Shown here in pieces: positions 33,948 to 36,021 of a stretch of DNA of 36,021 bases. A program made the translations under genes and the position numbers. The DNA is from Bacteroidales bacterium UBA6267 (GTDB taxonomy: Bacteria > Bacteroidota > Bacteroidia > Bacteroidales > UBA1556), in NCBI GenBank assembly GCA_002440745.1, contig DJVB01000020.1, forward strand, positions 1-36,021, in the 5' to 3' direction. The notes beneath the pieces are model-generated. The model saw only the letters and a program-made list of their open reading frames with translations. It did not search any database and was not told the origin of the DNA. Position 1 is the stretch's first letter. The number at the start of each line of letters is the position of its first letter.

Positions 33948-34051
33948 TTACCACCCTTTCCGGAGCAGCCACTTTACTACCCCTTCCGGCGAAGCCAAAT
34001 TACCATCCCTTCCGGCGAAGCCAAATTACCATCAATTACGGCGCAGCCACT
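33948..34051. repeat. Tandem repeat, four units of 26 bp
   Basis: Four contiguous 26-bp units of the same family as 31627-31756, in the same orientation, end exactly one base before the stop codon of the minus-strand gene (34052-34054). The outer units carry GCCACT instead of GCCAAA at their end. Together with the left array it brackets the antiporter gene. Confidence 0.9.
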
Positions 34052-36007
34052 TTACCTCATTATCTCAAATCGCTTCACCTCACTTTGTTTCTCACTCGAA
34101 AGCCGGAGAAAGTAAACGCCTGTGCTAAGGTTATCTAAAGAAATGGAAGTGGTAGAATTTTGCAGGATTTGGTTGTGAACCACCTGACCTTGAGCGTTAT
34201 AGATTGCAGCTTCACAACCGGACCAATTTGTTCCGATTTGTACCATTAACCTCTCCTTTGCCGGATTGGGGAAAACCCCCCAAGATTGCTCAGGATTTGG
34301 CTCTTGCAGGCCAACCCACGTATTGACATAAACCAAAACGGTATCATAACCCGGACATACGCCGGAGTCGGTGACCATGATGCTGTAGGGATAAACCCCT
34401 GTAGCCATACCGCTGCCGTTGACGGTGAGGGTTTGGGAAGTATCGCCGGTGCTCCAGAGGTAACCGCCATAGCCGCTGCCTGCATCTAAGGTAACGGAGC
34501 TGACCGAGTCTATTTTTACATCCGGCCCCAAACTGACCTGCGTTAACGGATAGATATCCACCACTTTGCGCACGGTATCGTGCATGCCATAGTGCAGGCA
34601 GGCTGCCTCAACCAAATAGCTGCCCGGTTGCGAATATACATGCGTAGGCTTGTACAAAGTGCTGCCATTGGATGCCGGATTGGCCGTATCTCCAAAATCC
34701 CACAACACCGTATAAACGCTATCCGACAAGCTAAACCGCACCGTATCTCCCACACAAGCACCAATATGCTCAAAATCCATCGGCTTTTGGAGGTAAGAAG
34801 AAACTATCCCTTGGTAAGGTAACCTGTAGCCATACATATTTTGTCCTAAGTATAATCCAGTATCAATATAGGTGCAGGCAGGCATAAAGGAATCCGGATT
34901 ATGAATTACACCTAAATAATGAGAATAACTATAATTATCCATTTTGGATAAATATATTTTACCATCTATTCCCAATTGCATTCCAAAAAATTTTCTCTGA
35001 TAGGTAAAAGCAGGAATGGTGATAAATACCTTTGAATTTAATATATTAGCTGGTGTTCCAGCTTGCAGATTATATTGGTAAATATAGGAAGCTCCGGAAG
35101 AGTTGTTCGTATAATAAAACTTACTACAATCCTGAGAAAATTCCAAATATCCACCACGCTCAACATAACTATTTGAGGTAATCGTTATCGGATTTGAGAT
35201 AACTCCTGTAAGAGCATTAAAAGTAAACAATTGTATAATCGTATCTATGCCATACTCATCAATTTTAGTGTTTTGAACTGCAAGCCATCTACCATCCGGA
35301 CTAAACTTCATGAAACCGACTGTTCGGGGATGATAACCCGTATAAGTTGAAATTGAATAATCCAGCCCAATAGTGGAAATAACAGGTTGAATAGTATCCC
35401 CAATACCACAGAAGGGGAATGCGTAAAACTTATTATTATTAAGCCCATGCAATACAACCCAATTACAATTTCCATAAGTATGTTTAACAACTCCTAAATG
35501 TAAAGAAGCGGAATCCATTAATATATTGTTTTTTGAAAGCACATCTCCTTTTCCGTTATCTAAGGTCATATCAATTACAGAATAATAAACTTTTCTATCA
35601 TTATGATATGCCTGAACAACATGAACATATTGCTGAGTATTGGGTATTTTGAATATCACATGATATCTATCACCAGCCACAGTGTCTCCAGATGCACTGA
35701 TTCCACCCCCCTTTAATCCCCATCCATTAGGCATTTGTTGATGAAAACGATTATAGACAAAATATCCATCACTATAAAAAAGTAAATTACCATAATCGTC
35801 AGAGATTGTAGAATAAAACGCACTACTTTGATAAGATTGGTTGACAAAATTAATAGAGGAATTAGTATCAATTATGGGACTATAAGTACTAAAATCCAAT
35901 GCACAATTATTAGGAAAATACCAATGCGCTGTATATAAGTTAAAGTGTTGTGCTTTGGCACTCACCAATAAAACTGTAAACAGGAAAAGAAAGATGTGCT
36001 TTTTCAT
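34052..36007 (-). CDS. T9SS-sorted surface protein with beta-propeller-like and PKD domains
   Basis: This 651-residue protein starts with a signal peptide (MKKHIFLFLFTVLLVSAKAQ). Residues about 25-400 contain repeated blade-like units: DDYGNLLFYSDGYFVYN, VGFMKFSPDGRWLAVQN, GGYLEFSQDCSKFYYTNN and FGMQLGIDGKIYLSKMD, suggesting a beta-propeller. A PKD domain follows at about 416-480 (LWDFGDTANPASNG, HVYSQPGSYLVEA), then an immunoglobulin-like stretch with GYLWSTGDTSQTLTVNGSG. The end from about 570 (WGVFPNPAKERLMVQI ... GVYFLRLSSEKQSEVKRFEIMR) is a type A T9SS sorting domain. Such proteins are common surface or secreted proteins of Bacteroidota, often with adhesive roles; the substrate is unknown. 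The window ends 14 bp before its ATG, so its promoter is not visible. Confidence 0.88.
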   Translation of the reverse strand: MKKHIFLFLFTVLLVSAKAQHFNLYTAHWYFPNNCALDFSTYSPIIDTNSSINFVNQSYQSSAFYSTISDDYGNLLFYSDGYFVYNRFHQQMPNGWGLKGGGISASGDTVAGDRYHVIFKIPNTQQYVHVVQAYHNDRKVYYSVIDMTLDNGKGDVLSKNNILMDSASLHLGVVKHTYGNCNWVVLHGLNNNKFYAFPFCGIGDTIQPVISTIGLDYSISTYTGYHPRTVGFMKFSPDGRWLAVQNTKIDEYGIDTIIQLFTFNALTGVISNPITITSNSYVERGGYLEFSQDCSKFYYTNNSSGASYIYQYNLQAGTPANILNSKVFITIPAFTYQRKFFGMQLGIDGKIYLSKMDNYSYSHYLGVIHNPDSFMPACTYIDTGLYLGQNMYGYRLPYQGIVSSYLQKPMDFEHIGACVGDTVRFSLSDSVYTVLWDFGDTANPASNGSTLYKPTHVYSQPGSYLVEAACLHYGMHDTVRKVVDIYPLTQVSLGPDVKIDSVSSVTLDAGSGYGGYLWSTGDTSQTLTVNGSGMATGVYPYSIMVTDSGVCPGYDTVLVYVNTWVGLQEPNPEQSWGVFPNPAKERLMVQIGTNWSGCEAAIYNAQGQVVHNQILQNSTTSISLDNLSTGVYFLRLSSEKQSEVKRFEIMR

Positions 36008-36021
36008 GGCAAATTATTTTA

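Overview
The window looks like a chromosomal segment of a Bacteroidota bacterium, probably of the Flavobacteriales/Sphingobacteriales type. The evidence is three proteins with type IX secretion (T9SS) C-terminal sorting domains, several promoters with the Bacteroidota -7 element TAnnTTTG (one with a TTTG box at the right -33 spacing), AT-rich intergenic DNA, and housekeeping genes (ribH, fmt, HU, trmH) with Bacteroidota-like sequences. No rRNA, tRNA, CRISPR array, integrase or phage gene was seen.

Left part (1-20.8 kb, minus strand): a polymorphic-toxin locus. It reads from right to left. A T9SS-sorted secreted protein (19289-20788) is followed 19 bp later by a giant 3231-residue Rhs/YD-repeat protein (9574-19269) with a probable lipoprotein signal, a SpvB/TcB-like N-terminal half with FG-GAP-like repeats, a long YD-repeat region, the RHS core, and a C-terminal HExxH peptidase tip. 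Behind it comes a lipoprotein immunity candidate, then five further cassettes. Each has a truncated Rhs core, a different C-terminal toxin tip, and usually a small gene that is the likely immunity protein. Recognisable tips are a Tae4-type peptidoglycan amidase (paired with a Tai4-like protein), a degenerate metallopeptidase-like tip, and a LysM-like/hydrophobic tip paired with a three-helix membrane protein. Two tips are unassigned. The last cassette has a single-base frameshift. A partial Rpn-type nuclease/transposase gene (1-358) closes the array.

All five well-formed immunity candidates carry a signal peptide, a lipobox or membrane helices. Together with the Sec-type signal on the full-length Rhs protein, this suggests that the toxins act in the cell envelope and that the producer meets them during its own export. 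No T6SS structural gene (VgrG, Hcp, PAAR, Eag) is in the window.

Right part (20.8-36 kb): ordinary chromosomal genes. On the plus strand are an M1-family metallopeptidase with a T9SS tail, an adjoining OmpA-family protein, ribH-fmt (overlapping), HU with a clear terminator, trmH, a large conserved outer-membrane-type protein of unknown function, and a CPA2 cation/proton antiporter flanked on both sides by arrays of the same 26-bp repeat. The window ends with a T9SS-sorted beta-propeller/PKD protein on the minus strand. Three short GC-rich palindromes of one style occur, two of them inserted in frame in Rhs tips. A 28-bp perfect palindrome lies in the gene-free stretch between the two halves.
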